Assembly (NCBI RefSeq): GCF_007990225.1
Contig: NZ_BJWF01000001.1
Location: forward strand, 62,001-126,000
Direction: 5' to 3'
From: Enterococcus villorum
GTDB lineage: Bacteria > Bacillota > Bacilli > Lactobacillales > Enterococcaceae
DNA: 64,000 nucleotides
This document shows positions 18,213-27,527 of the stretch, one piece after another (position 1 is the stretch's first letter; every line of letters starts with the position of its first letter). The translations under genes were made by a program, and so were the position numbers. Under the pieces are notes generated by a model. That model ran no database searches, had not been told where the DNA came from, and saw nothing but the letters and a program-made list of their open reading frames with translations.

Positions 18213-19553
18213 CTAATTTAATGGAAGTTGGAGCTGAAAATCAACTCCTTGAGGCAAGTTGTCCATCACTGTAATTTTTCCTTTATGTTGTTCAATGAGT
18301 TGTTTTGCTATTGCTAATCCAAGACCATAGCCACCAGTTTCTTTTGAACGTGATTGGTCTTCCCGATAAAAGCGCTCAAAAATACGTTTTTTTTCTTGGT
18401 CGTCAATTGCCGGGCCTGTATTTTTCACATGGATTAACCAATCTTTGTGGGTAGCTTTAGAAGTCACGATGATTTGATCCTGTGAGTTTGTGTATTTCAA
18501 GGCGTTATCTAAGAGGATAACAAGTACTTGATGAATTTTTTTAGGATCAAAGGAAGCAATGATTTGTGGTTCATTTTCTAGAATGAATTCTTTCTGATCA
18601 ATTTTGGCCATTTCTTGAAAGGGTTTGATCAATTCTTCTAAAAAAGTATCTGTTTGAATTTCTTTTTTCTCTAAAATTTGCTCATTCGAATCATTCCTTG
18701 CAATTGTTAAAAGATCCGTTGTCAGTCCTGTTAGTCTTCGGGTCTCAGATAAAGCTTGTGCAATACTTTCTGATTCTTCAATAATTGTATGAGTTGGTTT
18801 GGTAAAGAGATATTCAAGACTATTTTGAATGATCGTCAAAGGTGTTCTTAATTCATGAGAGGCATTTTCTACAAATTCTTTTTGCCGTTTCCAAGATGCT
18901 AGGATGGGACTCATGGTTAATTTGGACAAATAATAACTGATCCCAATAGAAAGTAACCAAAAAATCACCATACAAATGATCATGATTGTTCGAAAATTTG
19001 CCAAAGAGTCCTTGATTGGGTTTGTGTTTGATAAAACTTGAATATAGGCTACCTTACCTTGATCTACACTGGCTTTTTTTGTAATGGAACGAAAAGAGAG
19101 AGGTGTCTCGCTATTTTCTTGTTTCAATTCGATATTTTGGATGGTATCTAGATTGTTTTTATCGAGCTTCAACTCCTCAATTTGGTTAAAACGAGCACCG
19201 ATTGCTTCTTTATTGAGGATCTCGCCATCGGAAGACCATAAAACAACTTGGGTATTAAAGCGATCGTTGATAGGGCCCCCCCTTGGTTGCGACGTTCCTT
19301 GTTCAGGCGGAAACAACGCTTGATCTGAATTTAAAAACGGGTTGTCTTGTTGATAACGTGCAATTTCTAATTGGACAGTCCGAGAATTTGCATCAATGTT
19401 TTTTAAGGATAGGTCTGTTTCCCGATAAGCGGATTGGTTCAAGACCTGAAGAGTGATGAGCCCAAGTAAGAAAAAGATCAAAGCAAAGGCTGCGACGTTA
19501 GCTGCAAAGAACTTTTGTCGCTGTTTCCAAGAAATATTTCCATTCATTTTCAA
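18213..19553 (-). CDS. ciaH: Sensor histidine kinase, CiaH-like
   Basis: The 446-residue membrane kinase has membrane segments at ~17-39 and ~188-208 flanking an extracellular sensor region. The H-box ASHELRTP holds His233, followed by N-box LLDNALKYT and G-box GGYGLGLAIA. The length equals pneumococcal CiaH, and its partner regulator is strongly CiaR-like. The start is probably TTG at 19553, spaced well from AAGGAGAG and directly next to the regulator's TGA; ATG 19547 is the alternative. It probably phosphorylates that regulator in response to envelope conditions (family knowledge). Confidence 0.82.
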   Translation of the reverse strand: MKMNGNISWKQRQKFFAANVAAFALIFFLLGLITLQVLNQSAYRETDLSLKNIDANSRTVQLEIARYQQDNPFLNSDQALFPPEQGTSQPRGGPINDRFNTQVVLWSSDGEILNKEAIGARFNQIEELKLDKNNLDTIQNIELKQENSETPLSFRSITKKASVDQGKVAYIQVLSNTNPIKDSLANFRTIMIICMVIFWLLSIGISYYLSKLTMSPILASWKRQKEFVENASHELRTPLTIIQNSLEYLFTKPTHTIIEESESIAQALSETRRLTGLTTDLLTIARNDSNEQILEKKEIQTDTFLEELIKPFQEMAKIDQKEFILENEPQIIASFDPKKIHQVLVILLDNALKYTNSQDQIIVTSKATHKDWLIHVKNTGPAIDDQEKKRIFERFYREDQSRSKETGGYGLGLAIAKQLIEQHKGKITVMDNLPQGVDFQLQLPLN

Positions 19554-20228
19554 TCACTCTCCTTGCATGATATAGCCAACGTTTCGTAAGGTTTTGATTT
19601 CTTTATCGATACCTGTTTGACGTAGATGTTTTCGCAGATTGCTCATATAGACTTCCACAACAGTAAGTGTCGTATCTGAATCAAATCCCCAAATGCGATC
19701 AAAAATTTGTTCTTTGGTTAGAATGATCCCTTTATTTTGCAGAAAATAAACGAATAGTTCAAATTCTTTGCCCTGAATAGGGAGTACTTCCCCAGAAAAA
19801 CAAACCTCGTTACTGTTGAGATCACAAATGACTTCTTTATATTCAAGCGTATTTTCATTAAAGAGCCCTAAAGAACGTTTTAGTAACGCTTTAGTTCGCA
19901 TGATTAATTCTTCTCGATAAAAAGGCTTCGTCAAGTAATCATCGGCGCCTCGTTCAAATCCTTCAATTTTATCTTCTAAGCCATCTTTGGCTGTCAAAAT
20001 CAAGATAGGTGTCTGAATATTTTCTTTGCGGATCTTCTCTAATACTTCATAGCCATTCATTTCTGGCATCATCAAGTCAAGGATAGCCAAATCATAGATA
20101 CCACTTTCTAGTTCATACAATCCTTCGCTACCGTCGTAGACTTGTTTTGTTTCTCCAATCTCTGAGAGAATATCTTTGATGTTATCTGATAACACATAGT
20201 CATCTTCTATAATTAATAATTTGATCAT
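19554..20228 (-). CDS. ciaR: OmpR-family response regulator, CiaR-like
   Basis: The 224-residue protein has a receiver domain with acidic pocket EDD (8-10), phospho-acceptor Asp51 and Lys in TKPF, followed by a winged-helix DNA-binding domain. The C-terminal part (FDRIWGFDSDTTLTVVEVY) closely resembles CiaR of streptococci. The start is taken at 20228, seven bases after GAGGAA; the six upstream residues lack a ribosome site. It is translated together with the kinase gene. I did not find clear CiaR boxes (TTTAAG direct repeats) upstream, so autoregulation is not shown. Confidence 0.82.
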   Translation of the reverse strand: MIKLLIIEDDYVLSDNIKDILSEIGETKQVYDGSEGLYELESGIYDLAILDLMMPEMNGYEVLEKIRKENIQTPILILTAKDGLEDKIEGFERGADDYLTKPFYREELIMRTKALLKRSLGLFNENTLEYKEVICDLNSNEVCFSGEVLPIQGKEFELFVYFLQNKGIILTKEQIFDRIWGFDSDTTLTVVEVYMSNLRKHLRQTGIDKEIKTLRNVGYIMQGE

Positions 20229-20420
20229 TGGATTTCCTCGTTTCATTGCTTCATTGGTTTCTTCCAGTTTATCATGAATACCATAAAAAATACTTAAAAC
20301 AAAAAATTTCTCTTCCCATGCGTTCCATCAGGAGAATGAATAAAAAATATTTAATTTTCTTCCTAAATGATGCATTAGAATCTCATTCTTTAGATGAACA
20401 TTCTGATGATTGGACTTTAT

Positions 20421-20477
20421 ATAGTGACAAAATGTCACTATCGAGTTATACTTTCCTTTAGTGACATTTTGTCACTA
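20421..20477 (+). promoter_or_regulatory. Promoter with two TetR-type operators
   Basis: The palindrome TAGTGACA-N3-TGTCACTA occurs at 20422-20440 and again at 20459-20477. A promoter GTGACA-N17-TATACT (20424-20429, 20447-20452) lies so that the first palindrome covers the -35 box and the second sits at the start point. The TetR-family gene ending this operon is the obvious regulator. Confidence 0.8.
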
Positions 20478-20507
20478 TACGAGGGTTTAAAGGTAGGAGG
20501 ATAACAA

Positions 20508-21581
20508 ATGTTTTTAGCAATAAAAGAAATGAAATATGCAAAACTACGCTATGGATTAATCATTGGTATTATGTTTTTAATTGCCTACGTGGTTTTCATG
20601 CTATCTGGGTTAGCTAGTGGCTTAGCAGAAGAATTTAAAAAAGCCATTGATGATTGGGGAGCACAGGAAATTGTTTTATCAGAAGACGCAAATAACGTAT
20701 TTGCTGCCTCGCAATTAACAAGAGAGGATTTAAATAGCGTCAAAGCCAAAGAAAAGGCACCGATCGGTTTGTTTAGCGGAGCAGTCAAAGGAAATAAGAA
20801 AGAAAATGTCACTGTTTTTGGCACAACTAACGAAGCCTTTTTGCTTCCAAAAGTAAGTAGTGGGCGTTTATTCGAAAAAGAAAATGAAATCATTATTTCT
20901 CAAAATCTTGCTGAAGGGAACTATAAACTTGGTGATCAACTGAAAATTGGAAGTTATGATCAAAAATTAACAATTGTAGGTATTTTCCCAGAAACTTATT
21001 ATACTGTTTCTCCCGTTATTTATACGGACTTAGATACATGGACACAATTAAAATATGGCGATCAACCCTTTTCTTCTCCAAGTAAAAAACCAATTAATGC
21101 GATCGTTACAAAACAAAAAGCGACCATTACAAAAGAAGGTGCTTCGAAGACTTTACAAAAACTAACAATCCCTGATTTTATTGAAAGTATTCCGGGGTAT
21201 TCGGCACAAAACATGACATTAAATGCTATGATCTATTTCTTATTTTTAGTTGTAGCGGCAGTAGTAGGGATCTTTATGTACGTGATTACCTTACAAAAAA
21301 CGGCGATATTTGGCGTAATGAAAGCTCAAGGCATTCGTCATACCTTTATCGCAAAATCGCTTGTTGCCCAATCTTTTATCATTGGCGTTTTTGGGGTATC
21401 TTTAGCTGTCTTAGTGGCATTTTTAACTAGCTTAATCTTACCAAGTGCTATGCCATTTGCGATTATCTGGCCTCAGTGGCTGATGTATAGCGGCGTATTG
21501 ATTCTTGTAGCTGTACTAGGCGGTTTATTTTCAATTCGGACCATTGCAAAAGTGGATCCAATCACAGCGATAGGTGGGTAA
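20508..21581 (+). CDS. FtsX-like ABC transporter permease
   Basis: The 357-residue protein has an N-terminal membrane segment (~12-34), a large extracellular domain (~35-235) and three C-terminal membrane segments, the MacB/FtsX layout. Such permeases move lipoproteins, peptides or antibiotics, or act as mechanotransmitters rather than channels. The matching ATPase follows six bases later and a TetR regulator ends the operon, so a drug- or peptide-resistance role is plausible (inference). A GTAGGAGGATAAC ribosome site precedes the ATG. Confidence 0.87.
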   Translation: MFLAIKEMKYAKLRYGLIIGIMFLIAYVVFMLSGLASGLAEEFKKAIDDWGAQEIVLSEDANNVFAASQLTREDLNSVKAKEKAPIGLFSGAVKGNKKENVTVFGTTNEAFLLPKVSSGRLFEKENEIIISQNLAEGNYKLGDQLKIGSYDQKLTIVGIFPETYYTVSPVIYTDLDTWTQLKYGDQPFSSPSKKPINAIVTKQKATITKEGASKTLQKLTIPDFIESIPGYSAQNMTLNAMIYFLFLVVAAVVGIFMYVITLQKTAIFGVMKAQGIRHTFIAKSLVAQSFIIGVFGVSLAVLVAFLTSLILPSAMPFAIIWPQWLMYSGVLILVAVLGGLFSIRTIAKVDPITAIGG

Positions 21582-21586
21582 AAGAA

Positions 21587-22291
21587 ATGAAAAATATTTT
21601 AACTATGAAAAATATTGTTAAAACATTTGGCAAAGGCCATACACAAGTAACGGCGTTAAAAGGGATTAATTTCAACGTGAAGCAAGGAGAATTTGTGAGT
21701 ATCATTGGTCCTTCTGGCTCGGGGAAAAGTACATTTTTGACCATTTCAGGCAGCTTACAAACACCAACATCTGGAGAAATCAAAATCAATGAACAATCTT
21801 TTTCAAATTTATCTGAGACAAAAAGAGCCGATTTACGTTTTAAAGAAATTGGCTTTATCTTACAAAGCTCAAATTTGATTCCCTTTTTAAAAGTCAAAGA
21901 ACAATTTTATTTAGTCAATCAAGTCAACCGTCAGAAAAAAGAAGAAGCAACTATTGATGCTTTATTAAAATCACTTGATATTTATGAATTAAAGGAAAGC
22001 TATCCGAAAGAACTTTCTGGTGGGGAAAGACAACGTGTGGCGATTGCTCGCGCCTTATTTAATGATCCTAGTTTGATTTTAGCGGATGAGCCTACAGCCA
22101 GTTTAGATACAGATCATGCTTATGAAGTCGTTCAATTACTCGTAAAAGAAGCTCATGAAAAACAAAAAGCAACGGTTATGGTTACTCATGATGAACGGAT
22201 GATCAAATGGAGCGATCGTGTTTATCGAATGAAGGACGGACAGTTATTCGAAGACCGTAGAGAAGTAGAAGGAGTAAATAGACATGCCTAA
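21587..22291 (+). CDS. ABC transporter ATP-binding protein (LolD/MacB type)
   Basis: The 234-residue ATPase has Walker [10 protein letters not shown], signature [15 protein letters not shown] and Walker [13 protein letters not shown]. It pairs with the FtsX-like permease encoded six bases upstream. The last eight bases overlap the regulator start. A weak GGTGGG lies before ATG 21587; the second in-frame Met six codons on is an alternative start. Confidence 0.9.
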   Translation: MKNILTMKNIVKTFGKGHTQVTALKGINFNVKQGEFVSIIGPSGSGKSTFLTISGSLQTPTSGEIKINEQSFSNLSETKRADLRFKEIGFILQSSNLIPFLKVKEQFYLVNQVNRQKKEEATIDALLKSLDIYELKESYPKELSGGERQRVAIARALFNDPSLILADEPTASLDTDHAYEVVQLLVKEAHEKQKATVMVTHDERMIKWSDRVYRMKDGQLFEDRREVEGVNRHA

Positions 22292-22889
22292 AGCAACTTT
22301 TCTTAATCTTTCTTCTTCAAAGAAACAAAGAATACTTGAGATTTTGTTGCAAAATTTTTCAAATCGACACATGCAAGTAAAAGTAGCAGATATTGTAGAA
22401 GGAATTGGCATGTCTCGTGGCGCTTTTTATAAGTACTTCGAAGATTTAGAAGATGCTTATACTTACACAATCCATCATTATTCCGTTTACGTTCATCACA
22501 ACATATTAAAGTCTATTAGTAATAATCAAAAAAATTTCTTTCAAGGAATAGAAAGTTATCTCGCTTGGTGCACGACATTGGATCGTTCCAGTAGTGATTG
22601 GTTGGCCATTCAATTGTTAACTAAAAGCAATGATGTAAGTACCCAAAAGAGAATCACTTCTTCTTCTGAATCAAAGATGCTCAAAGAGTGGTTCAAACTT
22701 TTAGAAATGAATGACTTTTCGATAAAAAGTGAAGACGAAGCCCTTAGTTTTTTATATTTCGTTATGGAACTAATCATCCATTCATTAACGGATTTCATCG
22801 CAAATGATTGGACCAGTGAACAACTGCTCCAAGACTTTCATTACAAAGTCAAATGGTTGACACCTGGTTTAACAAAGAAAGGAAAATAA
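22284..22889 (+). CDS. TetR/AcrR family transcriptional regulator
   Basis: The 201-residue regulator has an N-terminal helix-turn-helix (KVADIVEGIGMSRGAFYKYF, ~32-51) and a divergent ligand-binding C-terminal domain. It overlaps the ATPase gene by eight bases and is the last gene of the operon. The two identical palindromes around the operon promoter are its likely binding sites, giving negative autoregulation that a transported substrate would relieve (inference). Confidence 0.88.
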   Translation: MPKATFLNLSSSKKQRILEILLQNFSNRHMQVKVADIVEGIGMSRGAFYKYFEDLEDAYTYTIHHYSVYVHHNILKSISNNQKNFFQGIESYLAWCTTLDRSSSDWLAIQLLTKSNDVSTQKRITSSSESKMLKEWFKLLEMNDFSIKSEDEALSFLYFVMELIIHSLTDFIANDWTSEQLLQDFHYKVKWLTPGLTKKGK

Positions 22890-22898
22890 GAAGGTTAG

Positions 22899-22940
22899 TG
22901 GTTAGCTACAGGTACTTAGATAACCACCTGTAGCTAACCA
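22899..22940. other. 15-bp perfect inverted repeat after the TetR operon
   Basis: TGGTTAGCTACAGGT (22899-22913) and its exact complement (22926-22940) enclose 12 bases, without a T run. A related palindrome, GGTAGCTACC, occurs at about 23030. It may be an RNA stabiliser or a protein site. Confidence 0.55.
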
Positions 22941-22966
22941 TCATAAATTTACTGTTATTTTAGATT

Positions 22967-22999
22967 GGAGCTATGTTTACGCATAGCTCTCCTTTTATT
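22967..22999 (+). terminator. Terminator of the TetR-ABC operon
   Basis: GGAGCTATG pairs with CATAGCTC around a six-base loop, followed by CTCC and a T-rich tract. Confidence 0.7.
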
Positions 23000-23133
23000 T
23001 ATTCTATTTTGCAAATAAGAAGAAAATGGGTAGCTACCATTCGTACATAAACTTAAATTTTTTCGTTTATCTGTCTAGATTTTTTACAAATTAGCACAAA
23101 GGATGGAACAAAATAGCAACTAGTTTTCTTCTT

Positions 23134-24006
23134 TCAATTCCGGTATTCCTTTAACAGTCCTTTTTGAATCAATCCTTGTTTTTGTTTTAAATTCAAAATA
23201 TTTTCTTGGTAGTTTTGTGCATACATGACCGAGTAAAGAGTGTTTAATACATAGTCAAAAGCAATTTGTGACGAAAAAGTGGCTACCTTAGCAAAATCTA
23301 ATTCGTCTTGTGAGACAATTAAACGCATGGTTGCTTGTTTGGCCATTTCTGAATGCTCATTACCAGTGATTAGCAATGTCGAAGCACCGACATGCTTTAA
23401 ATAGGTCATGATTTTTTCATAATGATGGATTTTTCCACTATAAGACAGAAAGATTGCACAGTCATTTTCCGTTAAATTTGCCGCATTCCAAGAAGAATCA
23501 CTGTATTCTTCCGCTAAAATTAAGAATTTATTGATTTTGACTAATTTGTTTTGGAATTTACGAGCGGTGATTTGCGAATCTCCTTTTGCAAAAACAAATA
23601 TCCGATTTGCTTGATTCAGTCTTGTTGCAATAGAGTCTAATGGCTGGTTTTCTAGTTGCAACTGAGCTTTTTTTATGGCTTGAATAGAGAGATCTGCCAT
23701 TTTATTGGCAATCGTTTGTCCATCATCCTCATCAGTAAAAGGAAAGTTTGGATCAATCACTTGGTTGAATTGTGTCATCAAGCGATGGACTTCTCGACCT
23801 AATTCAAAGCGAAATTCTCTAAACCCAGAAAATCCTAGTTTCTTACATAAACGAATAATCGCAGAATGTGAAGTGTAAGTCGCTTTTGCTAGCTCTTCAA
23901 TGGTCATATAAACCGCCGTTTCAAGATTTCTGTTCAAATAATCTGCGATCCGTTTTTCTGTATTTGTAAATGTATCTTGGCGTAATAATTTATCTTCAAT
24001 TAACAT
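23134..24006 (-). CDS. MurR/RpiR family sugar-responsive regulator
   Basis: The 290-residue regulator has an N-terminal RpiR-type helix-turn-helix (~35-60, MTIEELAKATYTSHSAIIRL) and a C-terminal SIS domain (~110-250) that binds phosphosugars. I chose the start at 24006 because GGAGGTAG lies nine bases upstream, against the longer frame from 24021. It is divergent from the oxidoreductase gene at 24202 and likely controls it (inference). The ligand is unknown. Confidence 0.87.
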   Translation of the reverse strand: MLIEDKLLRQDTFTNTEKRIADYLNRNLETAVYMTIEELAKATYTSHSAIIRLCKKLGFSGFREFRFELGREVHRLMTQFNQVIDPNFPFTDEDDGQTIANKMADLSIQAIKKAQLQLENQPLDSIATRLNQANRIFVFAKGDSQITARKFQNKLVKINKFLILAEEYSDSSWNAANLTENDCAIFLSYSGKIHHYEKIMTYLKHVGASTLLITGNEHSEMAKQATMRLIVSQDELDFAKVATFSSQIAFDYVLNTLYSVMYAQNYQENILNLKQKQGLIQKGLLKEYRN

Positions 24007-24201
24007 GTATGCTACCTCCAAATCAATCTTACTGAATAAGTTTCTTTTTAGCTACTATTTTTCAGGGAGTTTAAACATTATTTTCATTTACAAGAAAGAA
24101 AGTAAACTTTTATTGAACATTTTTTTCTAATTTTGATCAAAACATTAATAATAGATTTTTTTCATATATACTAAGAGTAATCATTGTTTGGAGGGATATT
24201 T

Positions 24202-25230
24202 ATGTTAACAATTGCCTACTTAGGAAATGGAAAAAGTACAAACCGCTATCATTTGCCTTTTTCTCGAAAATTAACAGATAAAATCAAAATCAAGAAAATT
24301 TTTTCTCCGTCTGAACCAGTTTGGGAAACGTTTGATGATATTGAATATACGAATCAACTGGATGCTCTTTGGAATGACCCAGAGATCCAATTGGTGGTTA
24401 TTACAACACCTAGTCAATTTCACTTTGAATATGGAAAAATGGCTCTTGAACACGGAAAAAATGTATTGGTTGAAAAACCTTTTGCGGAAAATTCAGAGGA
24501 AGCAAAAGAATTGTTTGATTTAGCAAAACAAAAAGGATTGTTCATCCAATGCTATCAAAATCGACGTTTTGACTCGGACTTTTTAACGGTTCAAAAAGTC
24601 ATTGAAAGTGGAAAACTTGGAGATATTTTAGAAATCGAAATGCACTATGATTACTATAGACCAGAAGTCCCAGAAAACACGATGGAATTTTCAACAGCGA
24701 ACAGCTATCTTTATGGACATGCTTGCCATACAGTGGATCAAGTCATTTCCTACTTTGGAGAACCTGACGATATTCACTATGATGTGAGACAGCTATTAGG
24801 TAAAGGTCGTATGAACGATTATTTTGATCTTGATTTTTACTATGGAACAATGAAAATCTCTGTAAAATCAAGTTATTTCCGCATAAAAGAACGTCCAAGT
24901 TTTGTTGTTTATGGAAAAAAAGGAATGTTTGTGAAACAAACAAAAGATCGCCAAGAAGAACACTTAAAAATGTTCTATATGCCAACAAATAAAGATTTTG
25001 GTATTGATCAACCTGAACATTATGGAACACTTACCTACATGGATGAAGACAATCGTTACCATGAAGAAAAAGTCATCTCTGAGGTAGGAGATTATAGTCG
25101 GGTCTATGAAGGAATTTATGAAACTCTTATCCATGGTGCTGAAAAAATCGTAAAAGACGAAGAGACGCTTCTTCAAATGAAAATTTTAGAAGAGGGGATT
25201 AGAGAAATTCAAGAAAAAGAAGCAAGATAA
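24202..25230 (+). CDS. Gfo/Idh/MocA family NAD(P)-dependent oxidoreductase
   Basis: The 342-residue protein has an N-terminal Rossmann fold (LTIAYLGNGKSTNRYH) and the family motif VEKPFAEN (EKP at 91-93) that supplies the catalytic Lys, followed by the alpha/beta substrate domain with YGHACHTVDQ near residue 175. Members oxidise or reduce sugars, inositols or related alcohols. The start at 24202 is set by GGAGGG ten bases upstream. The divergent RpiR regulator suggests a phosphosugar or sugar-derived substrate. Confidence 0.87.
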   Translation: MLTIAYLGNGKSTNRYHLPFSRKLTDKIKIKKIFSPSEPVWETFDDIEYTNQLDALWNDPEIQLVVITTPSQFHFEYGKMALEHGKNVLVEKPFAENSEEAKELFDLAKQKGLFIQCYQNRRFDSDFLTVQKVIESGKLGDILEIEMHYDYYRPEVPENTMEFSTANSYLYGHACHTVDQVISYFGEPDDIHYDVRQLLGKGRMNDYFDLDFYYGTMKISVKSSYFRIKERPSFVVYGKKGMFVKQTKDRQEEHLKMFYMPTNKDFGIDQPEHYGTLTYMDEDNRYHEEKVISEVGDYSRVYEGIYETLIHGAEKIVKDEETLLQMKILEEGIREIQEKEAR

Positions 25231-25408
25231 GAAAATAAAACGATGCCAACAGTCGTTTATGCAGGCAATAAAAATTACCTTATTTATGAAATTTAAAAGA
25301 GACAAATAAAATATATCAATGAGAAAGCGATTTGTTTGTATTCTTATGTTTTGTCAGTTATTTTATTTTTATGTACTATAAAATAAGTAACTATTAGGAG
25401 GAATACGT

Positions 25409-25705
25409 ATGACAAACTACAATGAGGAAGAAAAAGGCAAACGTTTAAGAGGGTCCATGGCGCCCAAAACAGAAGAAGATGTTGCATTAGCTGGAACAAA
25501 CTCTGGAGAAACACAAAACAAACAAGAGTCTTTATCTGGAACAAATTCAGGCGAAAAAAAAGAAGTCGCCTTATCTGGATCTAATTCAGTTGAAGAAGAA
25601 GAGACAGAAGGAACAAATGGCTTCGAGAAAGAAGTTGAAAAGATAACAGAAGAAGTAAAAGAAAAATTTGAACATTTGACTTCAAAACATCACTCAAAGA
25701 AATAA
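25409..25705 (+). CDS. Small acidic repeat protein, unknown function
   Basis: This 98-residue hydrophilic protein has no signal peptide. Its middle contains four diverging copies of a short unit, L-A/S-G-T/S-N-S-G/V-E, at about residues 27-34, 43-50, 55-62 and 66-73, joined by acidic linkers. The tail (~75-92) looks helical. AGGAGG precedes the ATG and a terminator follows, so it is a real single-gene unit. I do not recognise a family. Confidence 0.7.
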   Translation: MTNYNEEEKGKRLRGSMAPKTEEDVALAGTNSGETQNKQESLSGTNSGEKKEVALSGSNSVEEEETEGTNGFEKEVEKITEEVKEKFEHLTSKHHSKK

Positions 25706-25752
25706 GCCTAATTTGTTCTCTAAAAATTTCTTTGTTGAATATTTATGAAAAA

Positions 25753-25782
25753 GGAACAGCAATTTCGCTGTTCTCTTTTTTT
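25753..25782 (+). terminator. Terminator after the small acidic gene
   Basis: GAACAGC and GCTGTTC enclose a six-base loop and are followed by CTTTTTTT. Confidence 0.85.
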
Positions 25783-25899
25783 CAAGAAACAATTTTTCCT
25801 TTTCGAGAAAAAAATGTTATCTTAATTTGTTATTTTTGTATTATTCTTTATGTTGTAGGGCAAATATATTTATTTTAAATGAATAATATGGAGGAATAT

Positions 25900-26130
25900 A
25901 TGGAAAACTTTTGGTTAAAGATCACCAATTCAAGTAAGATTGCTCAAACAGATATTTTTGGGTTAGTAACGACTTTTTTATCAGATCATATGTTTTTGAT
26001 TTTAGGCGGAATGGTTTTGATCGTTTTTTTCATGCTATTATTAAGTAAAAAAATGACAGATAAATCACCAAACAAGAATTTCTCATCAAAAACAACTTCA
26101 AAACAAGGGCAATATAAAAAGTTTAAATAA
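25900..26130 (+). CDS. Small single-pass membrane protein, unknown function
   Basis: The 76-residue protein has one strong membrane segment (~31-49, FLILGGMVLIVFFMLLL) and a basic, Ser/Lys-rich tail ending KKFK. I chose the ATG at 25900 because ATGGAGGAATAT supplies a ribosome site; the upstream ATG at 25879 does not have one. No family is recognised. Confidence 0.6.
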   Translation: MENFWLKITNSSKIAQTDIFGLVTTFLSDHMFLILGGMVLIVFFMLLLSKKMTDKSPNKNFSSKTTSKQGQYKKFK

Positions 26131-26202
26131 GCCAAATATGTATACATAATCTTGGTATTAACTTTCTTAAAAAAAGTGATACTAGAAGTGCTTACTTACA
26201 GT

Positions 26203-26258
26203 AAAAAACCGAAGACCACGAAAATTTTAAAAGTAATTTTCGTGGTCTTCGGTTTTTT
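26203..26258 (+). terminator. Strong bidirectional terminator
   Basis: A ~24-bp perfect inverted repeat (AAAAAACCGAAGACCACGAA and so on) surrounds an eight-base loop, with A and T runs on the two sides. It ends the small membrane protein unit. Confidence 0.88.
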
Positions 26259-26388
26259 TGTAGCGATTTCTATGGTGAAACTGTTCTCCTTGCATATTCT
26301 GTTTTATCTAAGATATTTATTATTTAAATTAGCCATGATTTTTTCCTTTTTGTTAACGTTGAAAATATGTTCAAGGCAAGCTTCTTAA

Positions 26389-26464
26389 ATAGTTTACTAT
26401 AAAAAATATTTATAGTAACTATAATTTACATTATATTGATAAATTTTCAAGCTTGAACTATAAT
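26389..26464 (+). promoter_or_regulatory. ldh promoter and upstream inverted elements
   Basis: TTGATA-N17-TATAAT (26436-26441, 26459-26464) is a near-consensus promoter. Upstream, ATAGTTTACTAT (26389-26400) and ATAGTAACTAT (26412-26422) form an inverted pair that could bind a regulator. No Rex box was seen. Confidence 0.7.
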
Positions 26465-26508
26465 TTTCATGAAAATAACAAAGGTTAGGAAAAGGAGTGT
26501 ACAAGAGC

Positions 26509-27453
26509 ATGAAAAAAACAAGTAGAAAAGTAGTCATCGTGGGAACTGGTTTCGTAGGAACAAGTATTGCTTATGCAATGATTAACCAAGGAATTTCAAA
26601 TGAATTGGTATTAATAGACGTTAATCAAGAAAAAGCGGAAGGAGAGGCTTTAGACCTTTTAGATGGTATGGCATGGGGAGAAGAAAATGTCGCTGTCTGG
26701 TCAGGTGATTATGCTGAGTGTAGCGATGCCGATTTAGTAGTAGTTACAGCAGGAATCAATCAAAAACCTGGACAAACTCGCTTAGATTTAGTGAAAACCA
26801 ATTCAGACATTATGAGAGATATCGTAAAACAAATAATGGGCTCTGGTTTTGATGGCGTACTGGTTATTGCTTCAAACCCAGTAGATATTTTAACTTACAT
26901 TGCATGGAAAGAATCAGGATTGCCTGCTTCACGTGTAATTGGAACTGGTACAACATTAGATACTACACGTTTTAGAAAAGAAATTGCTTTAAAACTTGAA
27001 ATTGACCCACGTAGTGTTCATGGCTATATTTTAGGAGAACACGGCGATTCTGAAGTAGCAGCTTGGTCTCACACAACAGTCGGTGGCAAGCCAATTATGG
27101 AATTTGTTGAAAAGGATCATCGTCTTGAAGAAAAAGATTTAACCATTATTGCAGACAAAGTTAAAAATGCAGCTTATGAAATCATTGATCGTAAAAAAGC
27201 AACTTACTACGGTATTGGTATGAGTACTGCACGAATTGTTAAAGCAGTATTGAACAATGAACAAGCAGTTTTACCTGTTTCTGCCTATTTGACAGAACAA
27301 TATGGAGAAAATGACATCTTTACTGGAGTACCTTCCATTGTTGATGAAAATGGAGTGAGAGAGGTCATTGAACTATCCATCACAGAAAAAGAAAGTCAAA
27401 TGTTCAAGCAATCAGTTAGTGAGTTAAGAAAAGTATTAAATACTGTATTGTAG
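26509..27453 (+). CDS. ldh: L-lactate dehydrogenase (Ldh-2 type)
   Basis: The 314-residue enzyme interconverts pyruvate and L-lactate with NADH. It has the Rossmann motif GTGFVGTS (12-19), the substrate loop NQKPGQTRLD carrying the Gln85 specificity residue and Arg91, and catalytic His178 in GEHGDSE. The HGYILGEHGDSEVAAW stretch resembles the second lactate dehydrogenase of Enterococcus. ATG 26509 follows AAAGGAG; the upstream in-frame GTG overlaps that site. The gene is a single unit with its own promoter and terminator. Confidence 0.92.
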   Translation: MKKTSRKVVIVGTGFVGTSIAYAMINQGISNELVLIDVNQEKAEGEALDLLDGMAWGEENVAVWSGDYAECSDADLVVVTAGINQKPGQTRLDLVKTNSDIMRDIVKQIMGSGFDGVLVIASNPVDILTYIAWKESGLPASRVIGTGTTLDTTRFRKEIALKLEIDPRSVHGYILGEHGDSEVAAWSHTTVGGKPIMEFVEKDHRLEEKDLTIIADKVKNAAYEIIDRKKATYYGIGMSTARIVKAVLNNEQAVLPVSAYLTEQYGENDIFTGVPSIVDENGVREVIELSITEKESQMFKQSVSELRKVLNTVL

Positions 27454-27475
27454 TTACTTGTAAAAAATAAATCTT

Positions 27476-27527
27476 AAAAGTGCCTCTTAAGTTAGAATTT
27501 AAATGAACTTAAGAGACACTTTTTTTA
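27476..27527 (+). terminator. ldh terminator
   Basis: AAAGTGCCTCTTAAGTT and its near-complement AACTTAAGAGACACTTT form the stem, with one mismatch, followed by a T run. Confidence 0.88.

Noticed and set aside
20228-20461. 77-codon + strand frame upstream of the ABC operon
   Set aside because: It overlaps the regulator start on the other strand and covers the promoter and both TetR operators, with no ribosome site.
24022-24201. cre or other defined operator between the RpiR and Gfo/Idh genes
   Set aside because: Only a TATACT -10 box is clear; no convincing palindrome was found.
26152-26388. 78-codon hydrophobic frame on the + strand
   Set aside because: It starts at a TTG without a ribosome site and runs straight through a perfect terminator hairpin (26203-26258).
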